Shown here: in pieces, positions 36,985 to 48,906 of the stretch
Numbering within the stretch: the stretch's first letter is position 1
Layout: each line of letters starts with the position of its first letter
The notes under the pieces: model-generated
What the model saw: only the letters and a program-made list of their open reading frames with translations
Told to the model about the DNA's origin: nothing
Database searches by the model: none
Made by a program: the position numbers and the translations under genes
Origin: Turritopsis dohrnii
Lineage: Eukaryota > Cnidaria > Hydrozoa > Anthoathecata > Oceaniidae
NCBI GenBank assembly: GCA_027922465.2
Contig: BQMF02000137.1
Coordinates: 248,001-312,000, forward strand
Reading direction: 5' to 3'
Length of the DNA stretch: 64,000 nucleotides

Positions 36985-37089
36985 AACATCGAAAATACAG
37001 ATATTGTAAATCACTATCACTTATCACTTGATAAAGACACATAGTTAGTCGAAATATAGTGATTTTACAATATCTGTGTTTTCGATGTT
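36985..37089. repeat. Long hairpin with Penelope-LTR-like loop
   Basis: The arm AACATCGAAAATACAGATAT (continuing to 37015) is inverted at 37057-37089. The loop reads TTGATAAAGAC...GTCGAAATATAG. TGATAAAG followed by a small stem and GTCGAAAT is a pattern I associate with Penelope-like element repeats, some of which carry hammerhead ribozymes. No Penelope coding sequence is seen nearby, so it is a remnant at best. Confidence 0.5.
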
Positions 37090-37571
37090 TTATATATAAA
37101 TTTTAAACACAAATTTACCGCTGACTTCAACGTTTGAAGAATTATATTTTCGAATCCTGATTGTATTGTTGGTTTTATTTTGTTTTTCATGTTATCTGCA
37201 TATATATAATATATACTTTTTATTTAAGAAACCAGCAGAGCAGACAGAGTACATGCAATTTTTTTTGTAGTATGACGAACCATTTCATTTTTATAACCAT
37301 ACATACAAATTACTATAACAACGGATCTTTCTTGTAAAAATTGTAGCAACAAAAGCAAGTATTTATATGTTTGAATGCTAAGGGAAAATGAAGCTAAGTT
37401 TACAAAAACAAAAACTTTGTGGTCCTTTCTACCATCCACAGCCTTCTTCATTCATTTATAAACTTTAAAAATGGTTAGAGGCAGAGCTTTCCTAGTTATT
37501 AGCCTTTGTTCCTCTTAGGTAGCTTTGACAAGGCTAGCAGCGCTATCTGCGCGCCCGCCCGCGCATAAAAA

Positions 37572-38943
37572 TAGAGAGCTTACGCAACTGCGATTCTACG
37601 GCGGCTAGTATTTATGTTGTTATGGTAACTTTATAATATCTGCTTGCTGCCTCCGTCATTGTGAAATGCTTACGCAAACAAACAATAATGTCACGAGGTA
37701 AAGATCGAACCAACATTACAACCTTTAGTCAATGATCAATTGGAAACCGTTGCAAATGTTGCAGATCAAGCACGATCAGATATATGTGCGCGTGGCTTCT
37801 GGATCTCTGGTCAAATGGCATTTTATGATGTTAGGGTCTTTAATCCATTGGCTAAACGATACAGAGATGTAGAGCTACCTACATGTTATCGTGTAAACGA
37901 GAAGGAGAAGAAGAATCAATATAACGGCAGAATCATGAATGTTGAACATGGTAGTTTCACACCTCTCGTGTCTTTGCGGCAACCGGTGGAATGGGTCGAG
38001 AATGCTCGAAGTTTTTCGATCGACTGGCAGACATGATAGCAGAGAAAAGACATTTACACAAGTCCAAAATAACATCATACATCAAACGCAAAATGAATTT
38101 TTCCTTGATAAGATCTCTGGTTAGATGTATTCGAGGAAGTAGATCAATATATGGGAACGTAAAAATGATCAATGACGCAGCAGTCTGCGAACAGCGGGCT
38201 ACTGTTGTCAATCATTAAGTAAATTATATCTCTGATAATATATGTAAATAATAAATAATAAATAATATCATATCTTGTAATAAATATTATGTATATTATG
38301 TATATACTAATATAAAGAAAACAACGTGTTAAAAAAAAAACAAAAAACAAAAACAAACAAACAATAACAAAACCTAAACAAATATGGCGGCTGGTCCAGC
38401 CAAAGCCTTTGCTCTACCAACAAAGTTTATTGCTTAACAAATATGAAGCGGAAGCAGTTACTGATGAACGATGTATTATCTTCTTAAAAATCTTTTATTC
38501 ACGATGCTATCAAACCAAGCACAATAGTCCAAATACAAAAATACCAAACCGTGATTTATCATTAGTTCTTAGCTAGAGAGTTCATATCGAATGTTTACAT
38601 ACAATTTTTTGAAATGAAGATGCAATGCAATGCAAACAAAAGATCTTCCTAATGTTTTTCTCATGGCTACCCATCATCATCAAGACATGTTTTGTTTACA
38701 TTTTTTTCCGATTTTTTTCTTTGGTACTAATCAATTGCGTATGATGATTTCACAATAGTCTTCTCTACGTAATGAGCACCTGCGTATGTTCTACGGCTAC
38801 GGTAAATTCATTACTTTTCCGTCGTAGAATGTACACGGCGGATTGGTATCTGCAACACAGTGCGTTATTTCATGATCTCCTTGAATTTCCCAATCACCTG
38901 GTTCACACCGCCGACGTAGAATCACAGTTGCGTAAGCTCTCTA
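37572..38943. mobile_element. Element bounded by 34-bp inverted repeats, carrying a retroelement-domain relic
   Basis: TAGAGAGCTTACGCAACTG starts the left end (37572-37605), and the right end (38910-38943) is its inverse, matching 32 of 34 positions. No clear target duplication is visible. It encloses the domain fragment at 37690-38218. The same 20-base terminal string recurs at 19168-19187, inside a mariner-type MITE. Inverted termini on a retroelement would be unusual (known for DIRS-type elements), but the enclosed fragment may be a passenger. Confidence 0.6.
37690..38218 (+). pseudogene. Retroelement-associated C-terminal domain fragment (downstream half)
   Basis: Reading frames here give DQARSDICARGFWISGQMAF, YDVRVFNPLAKRYR, EVEHGSFTPLV-like residues (VEHGSFTPLV near 37945) and, after a frame change at about 37975, GRECSKFFDRLADMIAEK and RCIRGSRSIYG before a stop at 38216-38218. 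The overlap with the minus-strand copy at 25999-26640 (SRTDVAVRDFW...YVDIRVFNP) shows that these are two pieces of one repeat-encoded domain. It has one frameshift and no reverse transcriptase upstream. Confidence 0.65.
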
Positions 38944-38985
38944 ATGTGAATGCCCCGTGTGATGACGAGTAACCGTTACAGTCGA

Positions 38986-39022
38986 CAACCTCGAACCCAG
39001 GGTCTCTTGCCTTTTCGATATA
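38986..39022 (+). repeat. Solo terminal repeat of the P-like element family
   Basis: CAACCTCGAACCCAGGGTCT and the bases that follow are identical to the left end of the 26.8-kb element for about 37 positions. No second end is found nearby. Confidence 0.75.
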
Positions 39023-39175
39023 GGGATAGGTGTCAATAATTTGTTTTTATTCTTAAGGTTGATATTGTGTTCTTTTGGGCGGGACGCCATAACTTTTGGG
39101 CAAACTCTTTTTTAAACATCCTTTTCTGCAAGAATTTCAATGCTTCACATTTTGTTCACAGATTTGTTTGTAAGT

Positions 39176-41325
39176 TATGAAGTTATATCGGTGTCAAAAT
39201 CAACAAGTCAATCTCGCAACCGACGACTCGACGTTTCAATCAACAAGGCAATCAGCGGGTCAATCTCGCAACTCGACTTGACGTTTTGATTGAAGTGTCA
39301 ATCAATTGACCAAATGGATCAAATTTTAACGATTCAACTCGAATGATCGACTTTAAAACCCAACTATTAAATGCTGATTTCTTTGTGGTGGTAACGTCAT
39401 AACAGTTTCATAGGATATGGGGAAAATCAAAAAACAAATAAATGCACATTTGGGACTGCGTTTATAGTAGAGGAAAAGGAAAGAGGGTTACAATATGGTA
39501 AAATGTAGTTGTATGTATATTGCAACATCAGTAAACTTCAATTATACAATGGTCAACGTTTATAAAGTACATGCATAAGAGATCATGTCTTAGCCACCCT
39601 TTCTATGGTATGGATAGAAACAAAGACTGGTTGGCTTTCAGTGATGTGGACAAATTAATTCACTTTAAAGCAGAACATAACAAAAAATGTTATCCTTAAC
39701 GATTTTGAAGGGAGAATTTTTCCAACAGGCCTGAAAAATTTGTTGGGAAAAAAGGTTTCATAGTTTGACGTCAAAAGATTATATCCAAACAATTTCTGCT
39801 GAGGAGGTCTCTTTCAGATACTTTATTATAGCATCCTATATGATGTCCCCCAGGGCTAGTTTAGATTTAGAAAGTAATATTCTAAGAAACTTTCAAAAGA
39901 AAAAAAAACATTCATAATGAAAACCATACTTTACACACGTGCCTTAAAAAACTATTGAGAATAATTGGCCCCGCAGCGAGCGTAAGCGAGCGAGGAGGCA
40001 TAGTAGTTTCACGAGATAGGCGAAAGTCAGTTTTCGATTTTGTTCATCATCTTCCAACTTTTCGTGTTGCTGTTACATTTTTCATGTTACTTTTGTGTTG
40101 TTTTAGTGAAGTGAACGACAAGGATTTTGAAGCACAGCTTGAAATCCGAAATTTTGCCCACCATACATTTTATTTTTGCATTATGTTTTAGCTCCAAATC
40201 TTCCATTCAATAATTTTATTTTATGCACTGATTTTTGAGGGGATCTTGCCTTGAAAAGATTTTAATTGGATTTCTGTGTAGACGAGAAAGCCATATTATA
40301 AAATGTCGTTCTTCGTGTTTTTCTTCTTTAACTGTCTTAACCTAGTGCGATAATGATCAATAAAACCTTCTTATATTTTCTTCTTGTCTTTTTATGTAAA
40401 CTTTGGCTACTTTTTGTTTTAAATCAAAGTTTGAAACGCAGATCTCTAATGGATTTTTCGCTTTAATTTATTTTTTTGAAAAAGTTTTTTTTTTCTTTTG
40501 GCTCTTACAGAATGTTTAACAAATTTTATTTTGATTATAAAATAGGTATCCATGGTTTCAGTTCACACATTTCTTTTGTTTGTAGCAAATACTTTCTGAT
40601 ATTACTTGTTAAGCCTTATTTACACTTTTTGAAAGGTATATTAGCATCAGTGTGACTTAGGCCTAAGAGATAACAAAAACTAACAAAGTTTTGTGTAGAT
40701 TTTCATCTGTTTAAGTGTAGATCTATTTGGTTTGCATATTGCAACTTGGTTTTGCATTGCCGCCAGGCAGGGAGCCTGATTTTGTCGAAATATTTAGTTT
40801 GCCTCATATCAGGTCTCAAATCAACCAAAACATTTTTTGTTAGGCCAAAAACTTGTTTACGTTTCTGTTGTTAATGTATAGCTTGCTATCTGTACAAATT
40901 GGAATGCTTGAGCGCGGGGGCATTTTTAGCTAAAGCTACATGCTAGTAATTAATTAAATTACAAGTGAGTGTGAACTCTGAAACACGATCAACGATCCAA
41001 CTTTCAACTTGAGGTTGCAACCTCAGAATTGATGATCAAACCAATTATCGATGATCGACCGTCAACATGAAAATTTTGAGAATCTGCTTCATCGTTTTAC
41101 CATCCGAGTTCACTTTGTTAATTATCAAATCGACTCTCGTTCATTGCCTGGGTCGATTGAAAACTGAAGATGTCGGTAAAAAGATTGACTCGTTGATTGC
41201 TTTGTCGATTGAAACTTTGAGTCGTTGGTTGCGAGATCGACTTGTTGGTCACCTTGTTGATTGAAGCATCGAGTCGTCGGATCGCAAGTTCAACTCGTTG
41301 ATTTTGACACCCATATAACTTCATA
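39176..41325. mobile_element. Long-TIR foldback element, family A copy 2 (2,150 bp)
   Basis: It starts TATGAAGTTATATCGGTGTC and ends with the inverse (...ATATAACTTCATA), flanked by an exact six-base duplication GTAAGT (39170-39175 and 41326-41331). The arms of about 200 bp consist of repeated CAATCAACAAG and CGACGACTCGACG-like units. The terminal 25 bp match the element at 24863. The interior holds only small open frames (for example 39955-40191), none resembling a transposase. Confidence 0.85.
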
Positions 41326-41480
41326 GTAAGTCTTTGCTTTAGTAGTGGCAATCAATTAATCTTTTTTTTAAAAAAAACTAGATACATATACTTTTCGAAA
41401 ATTTGAATTTAGAAAATGAAATTTTATGAAAACATTAAATGCAAAAATCACGACCGGAATTTCCGAAAGCTTTGGGGAAA

Positions 41481-41551
41481 GTTCGAGATAGCGAGAGAAA
41501 ATCAGCCAGGGGATCAGAAATATTGTTCGAGATACCGGGAAGTTCGAGATA
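41481..41551 (+). repeat. GTTCGAGATA repeated three times
   Basis: Copies at 41481-41490, 41525-41534 and 41542-41551 lie in a context resembling the terminal repeats of yet another transposon. They directly abut the MITE at 41561. No inverted partner was found. Confidence 0.5.
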
Positions 41552-41560
41552 TCGAGAGCC

Positions 41561-41933
41561 TACTGTATTCTAATTTAGTGCGCACCCGAATAATAATTAT
41601 TTCCATTCGATGAAAGTGCACACTAAATTAGGGTTCATCAAAATTATAAACAGGTGCGCACTATCAATTAGGTGCCCTTTCATTTAAGGAAGCCTCTCAT
41701 GGGGGAAGACACCAACGAATCAACGATAAAAAACCAAAGTAGATTTTTATACGGTATTATCTTGTAATATTGAAAACTTTGTGAAACAGGAAAATTAGAA
41801 TCTCACGCAATTCGAGTAGTTTTCCTTTTAAGTTTCCTTAAAAATTGAAGTGTGTACTAAATAAGGTGCCTTTGAAGATTATCTCTCAAAAATTGGATGC
41901 GCACTAAATTAATAAATGCGCATAATTACGGTA
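41561..41933. mobile_element. TA-flanked MITE (about 370 bp)
   Basis: The left end TACTGTATTCTAATTTAGTG continues into CGCACC, and the right end is the inverse of TACCGTAATTATGCGCATTT...AATTTAGTGCGCATCC. Subterminal GTGCGCACTAAATTA-like motifs repeat internally. TA at each boundary supports a mariner-type origin. Confidence 0.75.
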
Positions 41934-44308
41934 AAACTTGTGTTGTCGAAAGAAAGTCCGTCAAAAACCATATGAAATTTGAGTTTTTTTCTTCAATTTA
42001 ACTTTCACGAATCAATTTCCTAGACCATTTTGCGTGGAATGAACTTTCGCGAATCCGCATGTCAGTCCTTTTCGCGGGGATTTGCTTTCGCGAAAATGGC
42101 CAAAAACGCGAATCTTTCTCACAGCGAAACTTTCTCCTCGTAAAGTATCCAAATAGATGAACTCTCAACAAGAAGTCCGAGCGCAAAAAGTATTCCGATG
42201 GCCAATTACTTCGATTTACTAAACTTTTTGATTAACAGGTACTTCGGATATACTTAGCATTTACTTAGATGATTAGCAACATGAATAACACGTTATCACT
42301 TTCAAACATCCAAAAAGAGAAATACTATTACCGGCTATACTAAAACTGGTCAGATTTTTAAGCAACTACTTAAAAAAAAAGAAGTAATGTTCTTGAGAAT
42401 AGTCTTTATCGAAAATAATCCTCATTAAATTGATAAAATAAGCAATTCGTACAAGTAAAAAACAACAAAAATTCGTTAAAAAGACGCGCGAAGAAAATAT
42501 AAGCCGTACGCCATTACCGTGCAGATATCTCTCTCGTCTAAGCAATCAACTTAAACGAGCATTAAATTAAGAAAATATCCAAGATTTGTGTCAAATAAAA
42601 AAAAAATAAAAAATTTCTGAATTTTCATCTAGCGTAAGTCTGATATCTTGCTCTTTTGGCATCACGGTATTTCGGATAATATGAACGTCAAAAGAATATT
42701 CTACAAAACATTATTTTTTAAAAAAATGCAACCTCAAAAGAATTTTAAATTTAATGATTAAAAATAAAACATTTTTACGGTATTAGTATTATATTATTAG
42801 TATTATATTATTATTGCTATTATTATATTATATCATTATTATACTTGTTATTAGTATTATTATTATAGCGACCTATCAAAAGAGTGTTAATCCTTCTATC
42901 CGTGAAAATTACATTTTTGTTATTGTGTCATAATGGAGTTAAAAGATGTGTGGTAAACATAATACGATTCTCAATTACAGCCAAACTTCGACCAAAATTC
43001 GAAAGTTCTTCAATTTTCATAAAAATTTGCGCAAAAAACAATTGGAAGATGCTGAAAAATTCGAATAGTTCAACTCTTTTGAAAATTTGCATGGGATAAT
43101 TTTGAATATGGAAAATCGAAATCGAATAAATAAATTTGAAAAAGGAAGTTTAAAGGTACATCATGTCAAGGTAAGCTGCTATACCGTTGTGTCATGTGGC
43201 GCTTGTTTATAATTAAATACATAAAAATTCACTGTCAAACAAGAAATAAAATCCATGCATTTAAAATACCAAAATCAAGCGCAACTGATCGATCTCATCA
43301 ACGGGTGCTTGAGTATTAACAAGTACAAAATTGAATGATCCTTTGGCTGATGTACATTGTTTTTGCACATTTTTTCAACCTTCATCACTTGTTGAAGTGT
43401 CATAGCCAGTGGACAAAATTGTTTATCAATCACTGCGAAGGACTACATTTCTTTGGAAATATTTCAATGAAAATGCTCTTTGTCGCAGTGACTTTTTAAC
43501 TATTTTGCCCATTGGGGAGCCAAAAAGTCGAAAATCATACTTACAAACGGGTATAAAATTTCGGTAAGAATTTAGTGCGCTTGACTTTGACATTATAAGG
43601 TATTGGATAAAAAAAATTAATAACATTGAATTAACATTACTAACAACAAAGAGATCATCTTGCCAAACCACGTGGTTGTATTACGAATCTAAAATTATTT
43701 TCCAATGCGTTTTCTCAAGAACTCTAAACGAAAAAAGTCATCATTTTCTCATCAACAATCAGACAGTCAGGTTAATCAATAGGACTTCTTATATATTGGA
43801 TGTTTTTAATATCAGACCACAAATTGGACCATAAATCGGATCAGTCTTCCCTCTTAAATGACGTTCTCGACAATAGAGAGCATACAACTTCAAGGGTATT
43901 TTCTTTTATCAAGAGAATGGCATTTTCTCTGACTTCATGACACCCATTTGTGGTGAAATCAAGAAAACACGAAAGACACTCATGATGTTGCCACTAAAAC
44001 CGTAGGGATTTTCTTTATCCGACTGTTACTCCAACTTATAAAGAAGTTGTTGCAATGTTAACGTAAAATATTATTATTTGACATATTTTTATTTTGGAAA
44101 TGAGATGTCTCAAAATCTTCAAGTAGTTCGGTTTCCTGTTCCAATTTAAAACGAGGAAATGTTTGTAAAAGGTTTATTTGGTATGCAATAATCAAATAAC
44201 TGTAGGTGTCGTTTAAAAATATTTTCTAATCAGAGCATACTAAACTGGAGTGGTCAGGGTTTCATCATACGTGGTTTTGCTTATTAGAGAAAAATTATTT
44301 TTGAAATA
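41934..44308. other. Intergenic stretch, AT-rich
   Basis: No recognisable gene. A cluster of TTTCGCG-type motifs lies at 42040-42130 and an (ATT)n-rich microsatellite at 42779-42866. A downstream exon of the 44.3-kb membrane-protein gene is expected here; one possible acceptor, CGGTTTTAG at about 44000, would add only a few residues, but this is a guess. Confidence 0.4.
42779..42866. repeat. (ATT)n-rich microsatellite
   Basis: Imperfect runs of TATTAT and TATTAG. Confidence 0.9.
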
Positions 44309-47300
44309 CTACTCACCATAAAGGCGGATGAGAAGCGCCATGATGGGTATAACTAACGGCGGCCACATAAGAACCACTATCATATAGTAGAAAACAGAGT
44401 CCGTTGGATCATTTATCGGCAAATGTCTCTTGCCATTACTCAGGATAGCTATCAAAGATAAGTTCGACAAAACCAATATATCAAACGTGTTCAAATCGGG
44501 GAAAAATCGATATCTTGTCGCTAACTCACTTTTGCGATCGTTGTATGGTTTGAATAATGAAAAAATGACCAAAGAAACAATACACACGAAAGCCGAAATA
44601 GTAAGTTGTTCTTGGTTTCTATCGACTGTTAAGTTCACTGCTAACAGACTCAATCGGCATATGAAGTAGTATGCAGGAAAAAGTTGATGGTAGAAGTCGT
44701 TCTTGAAACATCGGCCAAAATTATCAAGAATCGGTTTAAATCTCATAAAGAAGGCATAACGAATAAAGAATTCGGGAAACATTATGGAAATCGGAACCAT
44801 CGCCACGAAAATACACATTAAACTCGCTATTATTCCATAAACGACATGCTCATCCTTGAAATATTTCTGATCGGCGTAAATATATAACCTTAACGGATCA
44901 TCTATGTCCAGTGATTTCGGATGGAGAAGAGATATAGTAATTTTGGTGAATAGGCCGTATGCGAATATTATGATAAAGACGACGGCGTTGTAACATTTGT
45001 TGCGATTAAGAAATTTTCTGTAGATTCGACTGCAACGCGGTTTTTCGCTGCAGCATATTAGCAGTAACAATGTGAGAATACTGATGACGGGAAAGGTATA
45101 TCCGAGAAACATTTTTTCCATATCGTTAAGACCATGAAATAGACAAAAAGATATTTTCCCATCCACTCCTTTCCAATTGATGATACCAGTAACAATTTTC
45201 ATCCCTACGTCAAATTCTTGGTTGGGTGTTTTCAGCAAAGGCGTAACTTGATAGAAATACAGGACAACATTAAGGTAGTCTTCATAGACATCAATGTTGA
45301 GAAACAGTATGATGAACACAAAAGCAATGGGACTAACCAGAAGGACTAGAAATAACATCCCCCAAGCTGGTGAGGTACATGGACCACAGTCGGATGAGCC
45401 GTATTTTACGGAATATCCTTGCTTGCACTTTGAACACAATAACGAACTTTGATTTCGTGTACTGCTGCATTGATGTGTGGGTGTATACAAGCAACTTAAG
45501 CCATCATTCGATTTGTTACACTCGCAGTAGTTATCGGGACATTTGATTACTTTTTCCTTATCCATTGGTTTGGAATTAGGATGTGGTTTCGACCACATAT
45601 TCCTATAAATGTAAATGTCAGTGCCGTCGCATTGAGATATTCCACGGTCCCCATTTAGTAAGCTCGAACAAATACATTTTTGATTTAAAAATGAGTAACC
45701 GAACGGGCATGATTCAAGGGATGGAATGTGAACTTTCTTCGATACAGCCATTTCAGATGGACTACTGATGGTAATATTGAAGGATTTTCTCCAATCGGAG
45801 GTCAAATATTTCAATCGAATATGGTTATCCTTTACTATCTGCCGATGAAGATCAACTTTGGCGGTGTGTGTAGTGTGTATGGCGGTGTTCAAATCTACAG
45901 AGATATCTACTGTAACCATAAGACTATTGTTCTTTTCATCGGAGACTGTTATTGTAGGTGAGAATTCTTCTCCAGCCCATTTAGAGCGCCATTCATCGTC
46001 TGTAATATTGAAATAGAAATGATCCGTGGCAATGCTGGAATTGCTTGAAAATGCAAAATTTTTCCAACCTGAAATAACTTGATCCATGGTTTTCTCTCCA
46101 CGTTTACGACAGTTTTTCAGAGTTGTTGCAAATATATCATCTCCAAAATTATCAACGGCTTTGTTTTCTTTGAATTCAACACTCCCATTGAAACTAGTAA
46201 TGTTTACTTGGAAAAAACATCTGAACAATGGCTCTTCAATGATGTCCAACTGGTCATAAATGTCGGGAATCGGTTCTGGTTCGTGGACGTAAATGGCTCC
46301 TCCTTTGAGAGCCTTATTATTTATAAAACGTAAACGTCCTCCATTTGTTAGAACTATCCATGACCGTTGATAAAGAGCCAATGCTCCACCTTTGGTGCCT
46401 TTATTTTCCCTAAATTCAATTCCACCCTTGATTTCTAAAACTGAGTAATCAAGCAGGAACGCACAGTCGTCGTTATTCAAAAATTTATTTCCGTGTCCAT
46501 CAAATTGAATTGTACTTAAATACGAATATAATGCACCATAGCAACCAATTCCACAGTCATTATCTATAAAAGTATTATTCTGGACATAAACTGAAACACG
46601 GTCCAAGTAAACGGCAGTCCCAAGGCGTTGAGCAGTGTTTTGTCGGAACACACAGTGATACAAGCTAAGATAGGGACGACTTTCAACAATGTGGTCACCC
46701 ATTTTGTCGTTGGCACTGATAGAACCACCATACACACCAGCACTATTTTGTGTGAAATTAATTTTTGATATGACAATGATATTAGTCTGATTTGGTGAAC
46801 CATTGTACCTGACATTTAAACCACCACCTGTCAAATCTGCTTCATTATAATCCCATACTCCTCCATCAATATTGATCGTATTAGAATGACTCTCATTAGA
46901 AAAGAAGATCGATGAAGCAGCTCCTTGTAGAGCTCTATTGTACTTGAACATCGTACTAGTGATATTAACTTCGTTGAGGCTGGCTTGTCCACAAAAGTTG
47001 ATTGATATACCACCCCCTTTCCCAAACAGACGTCCAGACTCATTAGACAAGACATTTTCAGCTTCATTTTTACGGAATTTGCAATTGTTGATAAGTATTT
47101 TGTTTTTATGAATATATGAATCGTTACCATCCTTAGTATATTCTATATACAAACCACCACCAGATGCATACCCCAAAATCTCTTTTCCATTTACTAACCA
47201 TGGTTCTCTTCTACTACTGATAACATGAAGGTCAAAGAATTTCAAGGTGCCTTTACAGTCATACAATACCAAACCATATCCATTACTATTTATTATCTTT

Positions 47301-47728
47301 ACATGTTCGAATTTGACATTACTAACTTGGTTGAAGTAAAATGCAGAAGACATTGGCACAATGAAACTACCATTGTAAGGTACAGCTTTTGACTCAAATT
47401 TTCCACCACAGCTGTCAAGTGATAGGTTTTTGATAATAATTTCTTGGGAGATATCGAATTTTATGCCGGTGTCATTGTTGCATGTCAATGGAAATTTGTT
47501 ACCCAAAATTATTAGATTCGAAATTTTTTGCCTCTGAACAGTTTCTGTTAAATTTACTGGAGATACCAAAACAAGACATACGTAAGTTAAAGACTGATCC
47601 TTCAAAATATCAGTAAAATTTGTAGAACCTGCGGTGATTCTTCTCAATCCCTGGCAGTCATCCGTAGCAATAATATTAAGTTTTGTAACCAGCAGTATTA
47701 AACTTGATATCAATAATGACTTTCTCAT
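44309..47728 (-). CDS. Right-handed beta-helix ectodomain with about 8 membrane segments (about 1,139 aa)
   Basis: Function unknown. I start at the ATG at 47728 because it opens a signal peptide (MRKSLLISSLILLV) and is preceded by a splice-acceptor-like TTTATTTTAG; the 42 in-frame codons above it look like intron or leader. The ectodomain (about 20-700) has repeated short strands with NxF and GGA/GGG motifs (FRENKGTKGGALALY, FINNKALKGGAIYVH), typical of parallel beta-helix or Pmp-like repeats, and many N-x-S/T sites. A cysteine-rich stretch follows (about 690-785, ending SSDCGPC). Then about eight hydrophobic helices fill 789-1136. The open frame stops at 44309, but the stop lies within TATG|GTGAGT, a strong splice donor at 44317/44316, so a small C-terminal exon is likely missing. 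Families with this layout are numerous in sponges. A receptor or adhesion role is only a guess. Confidence 0.85.
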   Translation of the reverse strand: MRKSLLISSLILLVTKLNIIATDDCQGLRRITAGSTNFTDILKDQSLTYVCLVLVSPVNLTETVQRQKISNLIILGNKFPLTCNNDTGIKFDISQEIIIKNLSLDSCGGKFESKAVPYNGSFIVPMSSAFYFNQVSNVKFEHVKIINSNGYGLVLYDCKGTLKFFDLHVISSRREPWLVNGKEILGYASGGGLYIEYTKDGNDSYIHKNKILINNCKFRKNEAENVLSNESGRLFGKGGGISINFCGQASLNEVNITSTMFKYNRALQGAASSIFFSNESHSNTINIDGGVWDYNEADLTGGGLNVRYNGSPNQTNIIVISKINFTQNSAGVYGGSISANDKMGDHIVESRPYLSLYHCVFRQNTAQRLGTAVYLDRVSVYVQNNTFIDNDCGIGCYGALYSYLSTIQFDGHGNKFLNNDDCAFLLDYSVLEIKGGIEFRENKGTKGGALALYQRSWIVLTNGGRLRFINNKALKGGAIYVHEPEPIPDIYDQLDIIEEPLFRCFFQVNITSFNGSVEFKENKAVDNFGDDIFATTLKNCRKRGEKTMDQVISGWKNFAFSSNSSIATDHFYFNITDDEWRSKWAGEEFSPTITVSDEKNNSLMVTVDISVDLNTAIHTTHTAKVDLHRQIVKDNHIRLKYLTSDWRKSFNITISSPSEMAVSKKVHIPSLESCPFGYSFLNQKCICSSLLNGDRGISQCDGTDIYIYRNMWSKPHPNSKPMDKEKVIKCPDNYCECNKSNDGLSCLYTPTHQCSSTRNQSSLLCSKCKQGYSVKYGSSDCGPCTSPAWGMLFLVLLVSPIAFVFIILFLNIDVYEDYLNVVLYFYQVTPLLKTPNQEFDVGMKIVTGIINWKGVDGKISFCLFHGLNDMEKMFLGYTFPVISILTLLLLICCSEKPRCSRIYRKFLNRNKCYNAVVFIIIFAYGLFTKITISLLHPKSLDIDDPLRLYIYADQKYFKDEHVVYGIIASLMCIFVAMVPISIMFPEFFIRYAFFMRFKPILDNFGRCFKNDFYHQLFPAYYFICRLSLLAVNLTVDRNQEQLTISAFVCIVSLVIFSLFKPYNDRKSELATRYRFFPDLNTFDILVLSNLSLIAILSNGKRHLPINDPTDSVFYYMIVVLMWPPLVIPIMALLIRLYGE

Positions 47729-48906
47729 ATTGTTTATTCTAAAATAAAAGTGATAAAACTGATAAGCAATTAAAAGCACTATAAGAATAATATTTAAAAA
47801 AATAACCATGAAATAGTAAAAGCATAAAAGCATATTGAAGTTGAAATTGTCCATAAGCTAAAATTGGGATATTTCAAAATTGAAGAAAATTAAAAAAAAA
47901 TCAATATGCTGGATTAGAAGATTCTCTAAAATCAAACTAAATTAAAAATTTAAAAAAAACAACATATTGCTCAATTAAAAAAACAGCAGAACCTTCTAGG
48001 GTTCAGTTCTTCAATGAGTATGCCTAGTAAATTTGGCCCTCTCAATCAAAATTGAATGCATACATCTGTATCATCATTGGAACAAATTTTATCAAATTAA
48101 TGCAGTAAAATCTTAACCATAGAAATCAAAGATATAAAACATCGACTCAAGTATTTATAATAAAATGTCAATAAAATACAAGACCTGGTTTCATTTTTTA
48201 CTTGTTTATACATTAAATTATTTCAAATGGAAAACAAAAAAGATTTTCATGAACAACTTTATCAATACTACCTAAGGCTCTAATGAAATCATTTCCCAGA
48301 TGAATTTTGTTTCTTAAGAGCATGTACATATTCAAAAATAACTATAGATTAAAAGACAGGCTTAAAAAAATAACTGACGATATAAAGGGGTGAGATTAAA
48401 ATGCGACAATACTAAAGATAATTCAAGAGACTGGAATGATTATGTATTCATATACTGGTAATTTCTTCATTGGATGTAAGATATATATATACATATTGCT
48501 GTACTTTGTGCTCAATAATTACTACATAATGCAATAAACAAAGAATGTTATTGAGTCGATCAATCTTGAGTAGCGAATGGCAAGTAGAAATATTATTGGC
48601 TCTTCTTACAAGAAGTCATAAAGTAGTATTCTAAATAACTAGATACTTGGTAATATAAAGACGATAAAATCTTCTATGTTTCAGGATAGGTTAAGCACTT
48701 TAGCAGTAGCTTTATCAAAATAATAATTTATTTATGTTGAAATCAAATTGACTGGAATGAGTGTGCTGTCATTCAATTGTTTAGTATCTGGATGTACATG
48801 TCATTCCAGACACTGACCCAGTAATCGTTGCTGCTTTACTAACAGCACATAGGACGTGCATAATGCACCTATGGTGCCACATCAGCTAAAGTCAAAAAAG
48901 TCAAAA
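47729..48906. other. Upstream region of the beta-helix gene
   Basis: AT-rich; no gene is seen. A first non-coding exon is expected here because of the acceptor-like sequence just before 47728, but I cannot place it. Confidence 0.4.

Larger units (their letters stand above)
33583..37571. other. Intergenic stretch
   Basis: No gene is supported. The short open frames (34117-34368, 35233-35424, 35700-35882, 36359-36541, 36638-37042, 37224-37451) lack recognisable domains. Entries below describe the repeats it holds. The SENP upstream region (33.6-34.1 kb) contains no named promoter motif that I can recognise. Confidence 0.45.

Noticed and set aside
47729..47854. N-terminal extension of the beta-helix protein (42 codons)
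   Set aside because: Hydrophobic AT-rich translation just before a splice-acceptor-like TTTATTTTAG; the methionine at 47728 opens a normal signal peptide.
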